In this document: in pieces, positions 1 to 12,934 of the stretch
How the letters are laid out: every line of letters starts with the position of its first letter
Position numbering within the stretch: position 1 is the stretch's first letter
NCBI GenBank assembly: GCA_030248295.1
Contig: JASANH010000411.1
Coordinates: 42,668-106,667, forward strand
Length of the DNA stretch: 64,000 nt
Direction of reading: 5' to 3'
Source of the DNA: Mesodorylaimus sp. YZB2_4
Lineage: Eukaryota; Nematoda; Enoplea; Dorylaimida; Dorylaimidae
Notes under the pieces: model-generated
What the model was told of the DNA's origin: nothing
Databases searched by the model: none
The model's input: only the letters and a program-made list of their open reading frames with translations
Program-made: the position numbers and the translations under genes

Positions 1-41
1 TCAATTTTTTCTCTGCCCTTCATTCACTGCCAGCGCCACAG

Positions 42-3000
42 AACGCGAGGTAAATGCAGTCGACTCGGAACACAATGGCAGAATTCATTCGGACGAAGTC
101 AGAATCGATCAATTGAAACGCACAGTCTTTTCCGAACCTAATCACGACTTTAGTAAATTCGGAACTGGAAATAAGAAAACTTTATGGGATGATCCGATGA
201 CGCGTGGTGTGAACGTCCGTGACGAATTATTGAAATTTCATGATCAATATTACTCTGCAAATTTAATGGCACTTTGCGTGGTTGGAAAAGAGTCATTGGA
301 TGATTTATCATCGATGGTTATTCCTTTAATGCAAGAAATAAAAAATAAGAATGTCAGCCGACCCGAATGGCTCCGGCATCCTTGCGGGCCAGAGCAGTTG
401 GGATTCAGATTGAACATCGTGCCAGTCGATGACATTCGCTGTCTTGAAATTCGCTTCCCAATACCCGACTTTAGTCAGCACTATCGAACGGATCCATGCA
501 GTTATTTCAGTCAGGTGATTGGTTATGAAGGAGCAGGAAGTCTGCTTAGCGAACTTAAACAACGGAATTATGTGAATAGCCTCGAGGCTGGAAATGAGTA
601 AGTAAACTTGGGGAAAAATTTAAACAGGAATTGTAAGGCTTTTTACTTTTGCGTCTTTTTTCGAAAAGAATTTTTAATACAAAAATCATTAGATTGTTTC
701 CGCTAGGCACAGTGAGCACTGGATGCAGATGCAAAAATGAAAACTCGCTACCAGGGACCTGAAAATCCGCTAAAATCCCGCTGTCATATCTAATAAATCC
801 GCCGAAAAATCCGCTAAAATTTTTTCGCTAAAAAGCGATATTTTAGCGACTAGTTTTGGATAAATCGCGAGGTAGAACAAATAGCGTTCACTCACACATC
901 GCCCACATTGTGCACGTCAATTTCAAGGAAGCGAGAGACACCGTAAGGGGAACGGGAGGGGATTGAAGGACAAAAAAGGACGCCCTGACGCCCCAACCAC
1001 CCTGCTCTGTCTAAATCTTATGCAAAGTGTGCAAAATAGAGCACACAACACTGAAGAATGAGGAGCCAAGGACGAGCGGATCAAGAACTCTTACTTTATT
1101 TAGTACCGACTGAGCTGAGCTGAATTTGTCGCCAAATACAGTAGATAGGCCTGGGAATGGTCTAAAAATTGATTGCATTCCTCATTTCTTGCCCCACTCG
1201 TATAATCGACCCTTCAGATCATCAGCACGCAGACAAAACTGCCTCAGCAAGTCTTAGAAAAAGGGCATGTTGGTCGAAAATGGTCGCACACAGGCTGCTA
1301 CATCCAGATTTACACTAATCCGCCAGAATCTGCCAAAAAACCTGAAATCCGCTGCAAGTTCCGCTAAAACAGTCAATGCGCTGTTTATCCCGCTGTCGGG
1401 CAAAAAATCCGCCAGATCTAGCGGATTCCGCAACGCTGCACTGGAAATGGGAAACGCTATTAAGTTTGGCATCCAATGAAAAACCACACATCACACAGCG
1501 CAACGCATGTACATGCTGTAAGCACCACAAGGCGCGAAATTCAAATGAGTCGTGAATAAACTGGATTATCTGTGATAACAGATTTTTTGAATTTTTAGCC
1601 AAGTTGCACGCGGATTTGACTTTTTCGTTATCGAATTTGAGCCAACAGAAAATGGTATAAATCATATCCCGGATATTATTGAGCTAACGTTCGGATTTTT
1701 GAATTTACTAAGAACGTTTGGCAGCCAAGAACGAATTTATCGAGAATGTGCAAAGATATACAATATGAATTTTCAATTTAAAGAGAAGCCAGAACCACTT
1801 GGCTATGCGATGGGTCTGGCGGCGCTTTTGCACGACTATCCAAGCGAGGATGTCCTGATCGGACCATATTTGTCATGCGATTACAGGGCAGATATATTGG
1901 ATCAACTATTAGCCTTGCTCACGCCGAGAAATATGAACATCGTTGTCGTGGCCAAGATATTCGAAGGGAAGACTGATATGACCGAAAGCTTGTATGGAAC
2001 TGAGTATTCCATGGAAAAAATGGAGCAAAGTTTATTGGACAAATTCGAAAATGCTACAGCTGATACTGCGATTTTTCAATTACCGAAACCGAATGATTTT
2101 ATTCCGACTAATTTCAAATTATTTCCATTGGAAAAAGAGCCACTTCCTGATTCGAGCCCTACACCACCTGAACTTTTCATCGTCAATGAGTCGGCCAGAG
2201 TTTGGTACAAGCAAGACAACGAATTCCGTCTCCCTCATTGTTATTTAAATATCTATTTCCGAAATGCCATGCTCTATATCGATCCCACCAATGACCTCCT
2301 GGTCAATATATTGTGCAGTTTAATATCGGAGTCCTTGAATGAATACGCCTATGATGCTCAGATGGCTGGCCTTTTCTACTCAATGTCGAGAGCTCCTTGC
2401 GGCATCGTTTTAGGAATATCTGGATACAATGAAAAACAGCAAATATTCTTGAAGGCTCTCTTGGAGAAAATACGAAATTTTCAACTATCTATTGAAAAAT
2501 TTGAGAACATCAAAAAGTTAATTTTGGATGGGTTTAAAGATTTTACGGCTCGCCAGCCGAGTCAGCACGCCAGTTATTATCTGCAGCTGATCATGACATA
2601 TCGATGCGCAACAAATGAAGAAACTGTGGGAATAGCTGAAGGTAAGCACTATCGGCCAATGTTAGTCAGGCTCGTGAAACTGTGAAATATCGGAGAGTTG
2701 AAATGTACTCATCGACAAATCTAAATTCAGGAAATGCCTGAGCCGTTTAGACTCTTGAAATCAGTCCACATTCTTCCTTTCTCTGGTCTTCAGTGGAAGT
2801 CGATCGGAACCTCCACCAGATCCGATGCCCATGTTTTTATGCGTGATAAATACAATTACTCGTACAGTATATGAATAGAAGGACTCAGGTCTTCACGTCC
2901 TGAAAAATGGAAGAGTCGCTGCGATGGCATTCTTGGTTTTCATTTAATTGCATTTACAGTTTGTGTTCATCCGATCCTGATTTATGGGTGTACTTTTTGA

Positions 3001-5093
3001 GGACTTTCCCTCTTTTAGGTTTGACATTAGAGATGTTAAAGGCATTCAGCGAACGATTTTTGTCGAGATTATATGTCGAAGTTTTTGTGCAAGGGAATAC
3101 AACGAAGGAAGTGAGTTTGTTAATCTGGTAATTTTCTTAAGGGCGACGCCAAAATTAATGCCTAAAATTTTACGTAAATTTACCTTGAAGTTTAAGTAGC
3201 TTGCCTCCTTAAATTTATTTTGGCCGAAAGTAAGGTTTGCGCCCTCAGACTTCGAAGTTTAAGTCTCATCTACGTTGAGGTTTACGCGTACAGTTTACGT
3301 GACCTCGCGCCAGAGCGAGGGAAAGGGAGGGAGAACAACAGCGTTATGGACGTCTGGGGCCCTCACTGCGACCTAGATAACGTAAAGTTTACGAGGACCT
3401 CGAAAAATACATAATTTACGTAAAATATGAGGAAGTTTACGTAAAATTATAAGCATGAATTTTGACGTCGCCCCTCAAGAAAAGAAAAGACTTGAAATTT
3501 AAGACTTTACTTTGCTGTCGACTGATTGTGAGTACGTAGTAAAGTTCTTTTGCGCGTTTCGTTGTTCATTTACGCGCAGGACAGCGATGAGAAGGTTTAA
3601 CGTGCTATAGAGTACTTAGCGACATCCGCGGGAAATTTAAAAGTCAAGCTGCCAGAAACTGCGAAGTAGCTTATGGCGCAAACACACAGTTGGGCCATAA
3701 ACATCAGGCTTACATACTGTAGATTGTGGTTTAAAAATTTTGCTATAGCCACGGGGACAATTTATAATTCTACTGCAGATAACGAAAGAAATTTTGCAAA
3801 CAATACAAGATGAACTGCCAGCAACCACTGTCAGAGACCAGTCACTGACATACGCATGGCATCGTCGCGAAATGTGCTTACCTGATGGCGAATATTCCTG
3901 TATTTCTAAGTCAGTGGTAGATTTATATCGACTATGCTTTGTAGCTAGTTACCACATTTACGAAAATGAAAACACAGTCCATTCAGATTCGGCTGTCCTG
4001 GTTTATTTTCAAGTCGGGATTATCAAGTTGCATCAGGACATGTTATTGGAATTATTAGCTCAGATTTTTGATGTCCCATTTTTCGATCAAATACGAACAA
4101 AAGAACAGCTGGGTAAAAAATATTTATAAAGTGGGTTATGCATCTTTCCTACATATAATATGCCACTTAATTTTAGGTTACCATGTGAGCTCTGGTGTGC
4201 GATATGGTTTCGGAACCCAAGGATTATGTTTCTCTGTGCAAGGAGAGCACTCGCCTGATTATGTGGAAATGCGCATTGAGTTATTTATAGCTCGTATGAA
4301 AGTGAGCATGTAACATTCGAAATTTCCACATTCTGAGAATTACTGTTTATCGGCCCAGACGCGTGGCTTCTGCTGCATAGCGGTCAAAATAGAGGACACT
4401 GTAGAAAATCTCAAATCGATTTTAACTTTTGATTTTCAGGAAACTCTTTCAGAGATTTCACAGGATGAATTTGAGAATTATAAAAAGATACTGACAGCAA
4501 ACAAACTCGAGAAGCCTAAACAGTTGTCAGAACAGGCTTCATCATATTGGCTGCAAATATTTTCAGAAAACTATAATTTTGACTCCGGTAAGTGCTAAAG
4601 ATGGCAAAATACTGTTTCTGACTCAGCTTAGCATTTCAGATAAAATTGAAGCAGAAGATATGAAAAAGGTTACAAAAGAGGAATTACTTCAGCTGTTTTT
4701 AGTAAGCTTTTAAGCGAAGGAAACATTTCTTCCGGATTTTATATCAATTTAGGACAATATTGCCGTAAATGGATCGAAGAGAAAGAAATTGTGCGTTCGC
4801 ATTTACTCGACACAGGCAAAAGCAAACAGGCAAACAGTGGAAGCGCAATCTTTGCATCAAGGAACTACTGCAGAATTGCAGGAGACAGTTGGCGAGATCT
4901 TCGAAATGCCGCAGGTAATTTGTGGTGGTTTGGCTGTTATTTTCATGAGAAATACTTTTCGTATTTATAGCCAGTTTTTATCAAAGACATTTCCAGTTTC
5001 AAAGAGGGTCTGGTAATTAATCCGGCACCACAACCTTTTATGAAATTGATAAACGGTGTTATATGCAAATATGACTGGTTAAATCTGATATGA
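42..5093 (+). CDS. IDE: Insulin-degrading enzyme (insulysin, M16 zinc metallopeptidase), 3' nine exons
   Basis: Spliced exons 42-597, 1599-2641, 3019-3110, 3779-4112, 4177-4301, 4440-4587, 4640-4701, 4753-4914 and 4971-5093 (stop TGA 5091-5093) join in frame at GT/AG sites into about 880 residues colinear with animal insulysins. Insulysin is a chamber-type protease that degrades insulin, amyloid and other small peptides in the cytosol. Visible family motifs are EREVNAVDSE (its last Glu, 68-70, is the third zinc ligand), HDFSKFGTGN, FEGKTDMTE, FIPTNF, NEYAYDAQMAGL, a GN-TK strand, RTKEQLG and YWLQIFSENYNFD. The HxxEH helix and N-terminus lie upstream of the window, so the gene is partial only because of the window edge. 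Exon 4 has about 18 extra codons between LPDGEYSC and YENEN, either an insertion or an in-frame mini-intron. The C-terminus lacks the AKL-type peroxisomal tail of vertebrate IDE. Nardilysin is less likely because no acidic insert is seen. Confidence 0.93.
598..1598 (+). repeat. Insulysin intron 1 carrying direct repeats of a 'tccgctaaaa' motif
   Basis: This 1 kb intron is much longer than the 50-140 bp introns later in the gene. Two stretches, about 765-805 and 1360-1415, share the order ccgctaaaa, cccgctgtc, aatccgcc in the same orientation, which suggests the remains of one repeat family inserted in the intron. No open coding sequence was recognised. Confidence 0.45.
3141..3475. mobile_element. 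Short TIR element (MITE) in insulysin intron 3
   Basis: The ends are imperfect inverted repeats of about 45 bp: gggcgacgccaaaattaatg at the left, and the reverse complement of the right end starts ggggcgacgtcaaaattcat. Both ends run into TTTACGTAAA-like motifs, and the interior is rich in tttacg/cgtaaa. Flanks are TTAA on the left and TCAA on the right, so a 4-bp target duplication is possible but imperfect. No ORF of note; non-autonomous. It lies wholly inside an intron and does not disturb the coding frame. Confidence 0.7.
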
Positions 5094-8000
5094 TATTTTT
5101 GAATTAGGACTCTTCTCGTGTGCACTACAACAGATGGCCAGTAGTATCAAATAGCAGACAGAACCCACAGTGCAGTTCTTCAAATCTTCGTGGTCTAAGC
5201 AAAACCATGGTGGTGATACTGTATGTGGGATTATACTTGTATTCTTTATGAATGGGTAAAAATGAAGATAACTAGTTACTGCGGCTGGCGGCTGGATTCA
5301 TGCTATAAAAATCGGTTTACAGGCGTGAAGACGTTGCCATACATGCACTGTTTTTTCATTTCTGCCTTTCGCGCTGCTCACAGTTGGTCAGACCAGTTGA
5401 CTCTACTTGACCACTAATAATACAGTATATGTACAGTGTACTGGCATATATATGGATCAGTATTTCTAAAAAAAATCTGTTATCAGACAACGGAAAGATT
5501 AGCCGCCACTCTACTCGAACCAAATGAAAGGTTAGACTAGGCTGGCTGGGCTCCCTCGTCGACGCATGGCTGATCGTGAGTGCGTTATATCTTAATTTCT
5601 GGTGATATACTGTATGCAAGTTTGTGTTGCGTATCCTGAATGTGTTACGCAATTTACCTCAGTCAAGGCAAGGCTCACCATCGCACTCGCACTCGCACAC
5701 TCACTTATACTGTATGTTAACTGTAGCACCTACCAAGTGACACTAGAACATGAAATTCAGCTTCCATGCAGTCAGCATGCTAATTACACGCAGTACTGTA
5801 CTTTATTGAGGACTGATCGTTAGGCGTGAAGCTCCCTGAACCTAATTCAATCCTTTACTTGTATCCTCGATTTAATTCCAGACTCTATCAAGCATATCTA
5901 GTGCGCATCCGCCGTCCTTCGGTAAGCGTGCTGAGTTTTTATGTAGTGAGGTTAGGCGTAACTGATTAAAATGTGACGGTTGCTTCCTGCGTGCTGATTT
6001 CGCAGGGAACTCAAACCTTGAAAACTCAAAGCTTCTTTTTTAGAAAGAAGTCCTTTTGTGTCCAAACAAGCTTGAGTGCGATGTTGAACCTGCTTTCTGT
6101 CTTGTTTTCTTTCGTAGGTCTGGATGTAAGTGTCTGGCACGTCTTTAATTACTGTAAACACATTTTTATGGCATAATTGCAGCCACCAGCCACTGAACTT
6201 ATCTGCACGTTCCCTACCCGTAGAGCATATACGTTATAATCGCACGTACAGTACAGCTACAGTGTCACAACATGGTCGTGCTTAGACCACGAAGAATACT
6301 CTCTGGTTCCTGATTGCCCAAACAATCGGCATTCCCTTAGCAATCACCACCCGCATCCATTAGTCAACGAAAAGCCCTGGCATTGCCACATGTAACCATT
6401 AGAGCAGCACTGGCTCGCCGTGAATCCGGGTTGTGGTACACATCGACCCATGCACGGAAAACAGGCCGCATTGCAGAGAAGTCCCAGTTGAGGGAAAAGA
6501 TTCATCATTTCTTTCACTAAATCTCGAGAACTAAATATATTTATTCTGTGAAATCAAATTATAACTCTTTTTTACCTCCGGCGCCGACTGATATGTCGGA
6601 TTGAATTTGGCCATCGAATCTCTGGCCGTATCGTCCAGGAGGAAAGAAAAAAACTAAAATATATTGTACATTTATAGTAGAAAACGGCAGGATGCTCAAA
6701 ATTACCCAAACTCAGAAAAACAAAATAGCAATGCATTCTTTCAAAAATATGTAGCTTATTACGTGACAGCGTTGGCAGATGTTATCATGTGCTGGGCTAT
6801 ATATAGAGGCGAAAGTATGAGCAAAAGTGCACTGTACACAAAAAGTTCTTCGGTGCTAAAAGGAGGTGGAGAGCGATGTTGAGACAAAACACTTTATTGT
6901 GACGAAGCTAAACGAAGCTAGAAAAACCAGATGTTCTTGGCTTGCATCCCAAAAAGCAGCAATCTCCAAAAGTTTCTCAAGTTTCTAGAGAATATCAACC
7001 ATGTGAATCACGTTCACGTTCGAGGAGCACATTAAGCATACAGTTGGTCTGGTGAGCATTGAGACTGGTTTCAGGTAGGCAGGCACAGGCAGGAAATTTC
7101 TGTTTGCAGGAAAAGTCTCGATGGCTACTCTGTACACGCTGTTTCATTGTTGCCATTCATACTGTTCTTTCAACAAACATGCGCTGACAAAAACCCCTTT
7201 TCGACAGCATTACCGTAAGGCCCCCACTGCTTGCTGATAACTTTACTTTTTCCAAAAATTTTCTTATGACAGACGAAAAACTTTTTCACTGTCAGTACAT
7301 CCAAACGAATGTGGAACAGGGGGCTCCGCAACGTGTGCTCTGTACTAATTGAGGCTGTAACTTGATTAAGGATAAGTATATTTCGATACCAGCCTTGGTA
7401 AGCTATCACATCCTCTTGCCCCTGCCCTAATCGTAAATGAGCTATTCAAAGCCACGGTCAAAGCCAGGTGTCAATGATATTGGGCAGGGAAAATATTTTA
7501 CACGTTCTGCTACCATACAGTACAAAGGACACAACCGAATGGGATTTAAGATTTTTCAGAGGAAGCGCTCATATTTTTTGTCGATCCTAATGGGCACAGG
7601 GATTTCAAAATATCTTCAGCATTACTGTGCGTACACTTGACTGTTTAGAAAAATGCACAATGCGAATAAACTGTGGTGATTTACAGTATCTTTAAACTTG
7701 ATCCAAATAATCCTGTTCCTTCCCATTAAAACTAGACTCTCACTTTCCGAAAATAAATAACTTGTTTTATAAAAGGCTTTGAGTTTTGCCGCCTTCTGGA
7801 TTTTAAAAGCTGTAACTTTTAAATTGAATTAGTAAAAAAACTTCGTAAAGTTGAGTCCCTCTTATTCCTGGGAATTCAGAACTTGCCGATCTATAACAGG
7901 TTTCTAAAAGTGCTTTTCTATAGTTATGTTTTGTAATATATGGCTTTCTCTGGTCTCAAAATAAGACAGTCTCAGTAAACATTGTCCAAAAAACATGTGC

Positions 8001-8460
8001 CATAAAACAAGATAGCCTTAAATTTACGGCTGTTTAACCTCTCGCTCATATGGAAAGAAAATACGAACACAATTGCAGTTTTATCGGCGATAATCAGGTG
8101 TGGTTTCTTCTGTGCGCTACAGGAAACAGTATAATGCATTGGCTCCTCGTATTCCTATTTTCTTGTAAATGCCTGAATCATCAGGAATTTTTTACTGATG
8201 CACATTTATCACTTTTCAGCAGCGTTCCTCAACATTAGCCACGGCGTCAGTGCTGTCCACGAAGAGTCAAGGTTTGAAAATGCGGCTTCAGTCAACTCTG
8301 ATAAAAGTATGCATGCATATTTAATCGCTTTTCTGCCATCTAGCCACAAGGGCGGTCCTTTGATTTTGACCCTTTTCTGGTCTGTTTCCTTTGCACCATA
8401 GGTAACAAGTCCCCAAATGGTCTTCTGCCATTTCTCAATCGCATGAAACGAGGTGCAGTT
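5094..8460. other. Intergenic stretch downstream of insulysin
   Basis: I see no convincing coding exon on either strand. ORFs here are short, lack recognisable motifs and overlap on both strands. Several copies of tacagta/tactgta occur (about 5423, 5610, 5710, 6153, 7684), possibly ends of decayed TA-flanked elements. Confidence 0.5.
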
Positions 8461-8494
8461 ATGCAATGTGCAATGCAATGCAATGCAATGCATG
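8461..8494. repeat. (GCAAT)n microsatellite
   Basis: A short tandem array of the 5-mer gcaat, four to five units long with one interruption at the left. Nothing else is attached to it. Confidence 0.85.
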
Positions 8495-8632
8495 ATTATT
8501 ACTCCAGCTGGGTGTCTCACTGGCTCCTGTTAAAAAGAAAAGAACCGTTCGGCTGAATATAAAAGTTTTAGATCATTGCAGCAAACAGAAAAATCCATTG
8601 TTTCGTTTGTGTCTAGCTTTGATATACAATAT

Positions 8633-8658
8633 GGGGCCATCCATAAAAGACGTCCGCC
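8633..8658. repeat. Terminal-type motif ggggccatccataaaagacg
   Basis: This 26-bp block matches, by eye, the reverse complement of 9827-9852 and the right end of the small element at 29648-29757 (core ccatccataaa followed by a gacgtcc or gtcgacc type sequence). A C-rich tract follows it. It looks like the end of a mobile-element family, but no partner end could be fixed with confidence. Confidence 0.45.
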
Positions 8659-9826
8659 AAAAAACGCGTTTTTTCGACTCCCCCCTCCCCCTATCCACCT
8701 CTCGTCCATTTCGCCTTGACCACCCTTTAAATGAACGTCCGCTCTAGCGGACCCCCCCCCCCCCCTACATAGCAAATATATGTTCTAAAAAGGCATATCT
8801 CCCATCGTCGACCAATCCGCCGAAATGATGGGCGTCGGTCTTCACTCTGATCCCACTGCTGCATCTGCCGGATTCGCAATAAATTTTTCACCTCGTAGTG
8901 CTTGAAAAAAATGATGCCTGACATAATACAATTGATAAATTATAATTTGTCTCCCAAATCGGTATTGAATACCGCTTTAGGTGCATGTTAGTTCTGCTGA
9001 GTTTTCGAAGTGTTCATAGACAGTGACAGCGAGAAAACAGGCTTGCAGGAGGGCAGGTTAGTGAGAGCGTAGTGCCAAAGAGGTCACCCGCATTTATATA
9101 TTATTTATTGAAGTAAATCAGCCGCATCGAGATTGGGATCTACGCCGAGGGTTAGATCAGTCGATGAGGGCACTGCTCAGCATCGCCACTGGCGTCCCAA
9201 TGGCGGAACAAATAAATATAACCCTTATATGGTTCCAGTGGACCAGTGAGGGGGAAAAGTATCGATCCTTTTCCTGCTTGCTTCAACCGAAGCAGGTTTT
9301 GCAGCTTGACCATGACCAGACCAGGATGAAACAAGAATCAAAATAAACCGCAGCTTTCCTGCTGCTAGGCAAGATGGACTAGACAAGTTGAAGCAAAGCT
9401 TGACGGCTTGTTCGATTTCAGTGAGGATTAAGGGACACCCACGATAACTCCTAGTTTATGATCGCCCTTTCAGCGGAAGCTTTTAACTAATAACTTTTTT
9501 ATTTTTGCACTGTGAGTCAAAGTGAAATAATACAAAGCGCGTAAGCTGGACCTGTTTCAGTTCGGTTTGGCCCTGGTTCAGTTCGTCAGGTTCGGTGGCA
9601 GTAATCGATCTTAGTATCGTGGTGAAAACTGGAATATAATCGACGAGCTTCTTTGGATCAACGCTTGATGATATAAATATTAGTAATTTTTCATCTAGAA
9701 CTTATGTACTAATGATAATTTTACGAAATATCTCCCACCAATTTCGCAAAGTGGACGTCCACTTGGCTTCAGCCTCCCCCATCCACTTCCGTCCACTTTA
9801 AGCTCACCCCCACCCACCCCGCTCGG

Positions 9827-9852
9827 GTGGACGTCCTTTATGGATGGCTACT
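9827..9852. repeat. Terminal-type motif, inverted relative to 8633
   Basis: Reads ggtggacgtcctttatggat and continues into ggctac; its reverse complement matches the block at 8633. The 1.2 kb between the two could be one element, but the C-rich tract beside each copy lies in the same orientation, which argues for two independent insertions. Confidence 0.4.
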
Positions 9853-9859
9853 ACGTAGT

Positions 9860-11823
9860 GAACAAGAGCACCAACTTTTCTTACACAAAAGTAAAGCTCT
9901 AGATTAATCCTAGCGTTAATAGCATATAACTGAAATTGAAACTAAATCTAATTCAGTTCACTGAATCTTTTAAGGTTTAGTTAACTGAAACAAAATCTTT
10001 TTTTCAAAACTGTATCAACGCTAATCAATCCACATTCGTCGAACAGCAATCCACAGTCAATCCGCAGTGGTTAGAGCTATGCATTTACAGCCATTACTGT
10101 AAACTTCGGGTAAGACAACCGTCAAAATTAGGGCTATTGCTGTGGAATGGTGAATTTTGTGTGCCTAGATCTTTTCGTATTTGATATCCATTGCGAAATA
10201 CTCGTATTTCCAGTCTGCTCTTAAAAATTTCGTGTCCATAATTTCTACTGCACGCCTTATCTTTAGTTAGGCTGCATGTTCAATAAAAATATGTCGAGAT
10301 TTCATACATGTGATCTGCTTAAGTTTGAAAATGTTGTAGGCTGAATATCTCGTGAACCCTGTTGCATAAGTTAGGAAAAGTGAGCTTGTTCAGGGCAAGT
10401 CTTACACAGCTACAGTATGTTCAAGGCAGAAAAGCGCTTCGTTCGCCTCATTATTAAGCGTAGAAGAACTTTCTGCTGACTAGCAAGACACGCTGGCCAT
10501 CAAGTGGCCCGGTGGTGTAAACTTGTTAACCATGCGCATATTTTTGCCAAACGAGTTGGCTTGTCGTGACATTAATGCAATGGGGCCTTAAGAAAGTGTT
10601 TTGATTGCGACGATAAAGGAGATAGGCCCAAAAATATACACAATAGGCGATCCTTGAAGTCCATCCATCTTCACTTGCCTCCCCCTCTATCCATGTCAGA
10701 CACCCGAGACCACCGAGGTATCAAGAAGGAATTCAGAGTAGAACCTTCGTTCGCAAAGTCTGCGACCTTTGTTGAATTACACTGTGCATGTAAAATGCAA
10801 CAGGATCGACAGTTGGAATACAGAAAAACCTTGTGGTGGGTTTCTTGCCATGCAAAGTACATAAATAATTTTTAGTTACAGTATATGTCGCTCATGCTAC
10901 TGAACACGTGGACGGGCAAGGTAAAAATTTTAAGTCTGGAGAAAAGGTTAGACCGTCGAACTTTTTCTTCAATCATCGACACATAATCTTCTTGCCCTAG
11001 ATATCGGTTTGAGGATAAAACCTTTTCTTTGCGTGCAAACGCGAAACCGCGGCAAGCCATATCTCCTCTAATTTGCGTCACAGGTGCATCTCTGACTTTG
11101 GAGCCGTACTTTTATGGGTTGCTTTTACCCAAATAACCTTCCCCTTCAAGTGTCGTATCGCAAATGTCGGGATTATTTTCATGGCTTCCACTTTTGACTC
11201 GCTCTTTTCCAAGTTCTTCATCAAGGGAAAAAGGGCCATTGCGCCATTTTGAAAGTCAGCTAGTCATAGAAATTTTTAAATGTTACTGTCAAATGTTGGT
11301 GACTCGTAATGGTCAACTTTTTTGCTGTAGTGCGATTCTGAAGAACTGTTGCCACTTGCATATCACATTCATAGTTACTCGTAGTTCGCACATGGAAACT
11401 GTTAGTCACTGTAAGCCTACAGTATTATCCTTTACCTACCCCAGCCCCGGGCCGTTGAGTAGAAGTCATGCCAAATTTCATTTCCGAGGACGAGGAGTGG
11501 GAATGCACCAGACGCAAGACATGGCGTAGACTTTTAGAAGCCTTGCAAAAAAATCAGAAGCCAAATCCGCAAGGAGCACTCTTGTTTTGGAGACATAGTT
11601 CAGGACCAGGGACGAGAAGAAATGGCTCATAGGTTCCACGAACCGTCAGATAACCTTTTGATTTTACTTACTTATGTCACAAATGTGCACATGAGCATAG
11701 CAGATGTACAAAATAATGATCTAACAACAAGACGGTAGTATTTTTGTTACTAAATTTTTTTGACCTAATGGTGCCTTAAATATTCATCATGTTTCGATTC
11801 TTTTCGAAATCTCACTTGCACGT
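9860..11823. other. Intergenic stretch
   Basis: Nothing convincing was found. The 121-codon open frame at 11164-11529 has no domain, signal peptide or splice context and is most likely chance. Confidence 0.5.
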
Positions 11824-12777
11824 TTATCTGCACGTTTTAACAGAATTACTAGCCGCAACTTTTGGTTCACCCGGGATACTTTCGATTGGGTGAATTTGAG
11901 GAGGCTTTTTGAATAAGCTCAGCGCACTTTTTCGATACTCTTTGACCACATAAATGGTAACATACGAATTGACAGCCGACGTCAATGGAAATGGTGCCAC
12001 CAGAAGACGCACCAACCACGGATTGAAGGGCGGGCAGAAAATATTCAACATTTTTAGAGCAGCTGATGGCATTTGCGCGAAAAGTGGCACAGCCGAAATA
12101 ATCAACATGACTGTGATGATTTCTTGGGCCTCGTTGATCAGACGACTCTGAAGATTGCTATGAGACACAGCCCCGCGTTTGTGATTTCTTATTTTCATGG
12201 CCACTTTGTATGAGAAATAGAGAACTGCCAAATAAGCCATGAAAATAGCAGCCACAACACTGCCCATGATTACTGCTAATGGTATGGTACGTATTTGGGT
12301 CCCGCAAAGACCCAAGTCGTCCTGACCCAAGCTATCAGTAGCAATGAACGGAGTGACCCACATGAGACCAAACAAGAACACGCCGGTGTATGCCAGTAAA
12401 ACATTGCGATTAGTAAATACCTCGGTGTACTTGGGGGCATTGTGAAGGGCCAAATAGCGATTATAGGCGACGATGGGTGGAGTGAAAAAGGATAGAGTGC
12501 CAAAAATGTAGTCCATTACTCCGCCCAACTTACATTCAACACGTTCGTAATTCATGATGAAAGCAGCTTCAAAAACAGCGTTATTGAAACACAGCATAAA
12601 ATCACCTAATGCTAACCCGAAAAGTAACCATTCGTGCGGTTTACGTTTTCTGAAATCTGACATGATCAGAAACATGAGAAAAGCATTGCCGGGCATGCCC
12701 ACACTGCCGATAGCACCCGTAGTGATCGCGAGTAACCAGCTAGCGGGATGGGTCACGTTGTATTCGTGGAGAATCAT
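11824..12777 (-). CDS. Rhodopsin-type seven-transmembrane receptor, single exon, orphan
   Basis: 317 residues with seven hydrophobic segments. TM1 has a GMPGN motif (the conserved Asn of class A), TM2 has LALGD (conserved Asp), and a Cys precedes TM3 (VECKLGG). TM3 ends YNRYLAL, a variant of DRY. TM4 carries a Trp (GLMWVTPF), TM6 has a Pro (SAVPLF), and TM7 ends NSYVTIY in place of NPxxY. An N-glycosylation site (NVT) lies near the N-terminus and the tail is short and basic. These are plasma-membrane G-protein-coupled receptor features, and the divergent DRY/NPxxY motifs are typical of lineage-expanded chemosensory or orphan receptors. No TM7 Lys in the retinal position was recognised, so an opsin is unlikely. 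A tttaaata-type box lies about 60 bp upstream. Ligand unknown. Confidence 0.85.
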   Translation of the reverse strand: MILHEYNVTHPASWLLAITTGAIGSVGMPGNAFLMFLIMSDFRKRKPHEWLLFGLALGDFMLCFNNAVFEAAFIMNYERVECKLGGVMDYIFGTLSFFTPPIVAYNRYLALHNAPKYTEVFTNRNVLLAYTGVFLFGLMWVTPFIATDSLGQDDLGLCGTQIRTIPLAVIMGSVVAAIFMAYLAVLYFSYKVAMKIRNHKRGAVSHSNLQSRLINEAQEIITVMLIISAVPLFAQMPSAALKMLNIFCPPFNPWLVRLLVAPFPLTSAVNSYVTIYVVKEYRKSALSLFKKPPQIHPIESIPGEPKVAASNSVKTCR

Positions 12778-12817
12778 CTCTTCCCGATTAGGTCAGGATA
12801 CGAAACTGCCAATGCTG

Positions 12818-12934
12818 GCAAAGGAGAAGGAGATGAGTATTTAAACCTTTAGGGTGGATAAAAACCAATTATGCAGACGACATCATCTTATTATACGGCC
12901 TCGCTCTCTTGTTGACGTAAGATTGTGACAATGG
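12818..12934 (-). promoter_or_regulatory. Upstream block of the receptor gene, duplicated at 13511-13622
   Basis: The roughly 115 bp immediately upstream of the receptor matches 13511-13622. Both contain an aaggaga-type purine run, tttaggg, ccaattatg, acgacatc and gttgacgtaagattgtgaca in the same order and orientation. A TATA-like tttaaata is present only in this proximal copy. A promoter role is inferred from position and conservation. Confidence 0.5.

Noticed and set aside
8752-8766. Long C/G homopolymers (also near 14909, 20171, 32091, 53001, 56510) as assembly gaps
   Set aside because: Each is short and sits in continuous sequence. Several adjoin repeats, so they are probably real or slightly mis-sized homopolymers.
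11824-12777. Opsin
   Set aside because: Class A motifs are present, but the retinal-binding Lys context in TM7 was not recognised, so I called it an orphan receptor.
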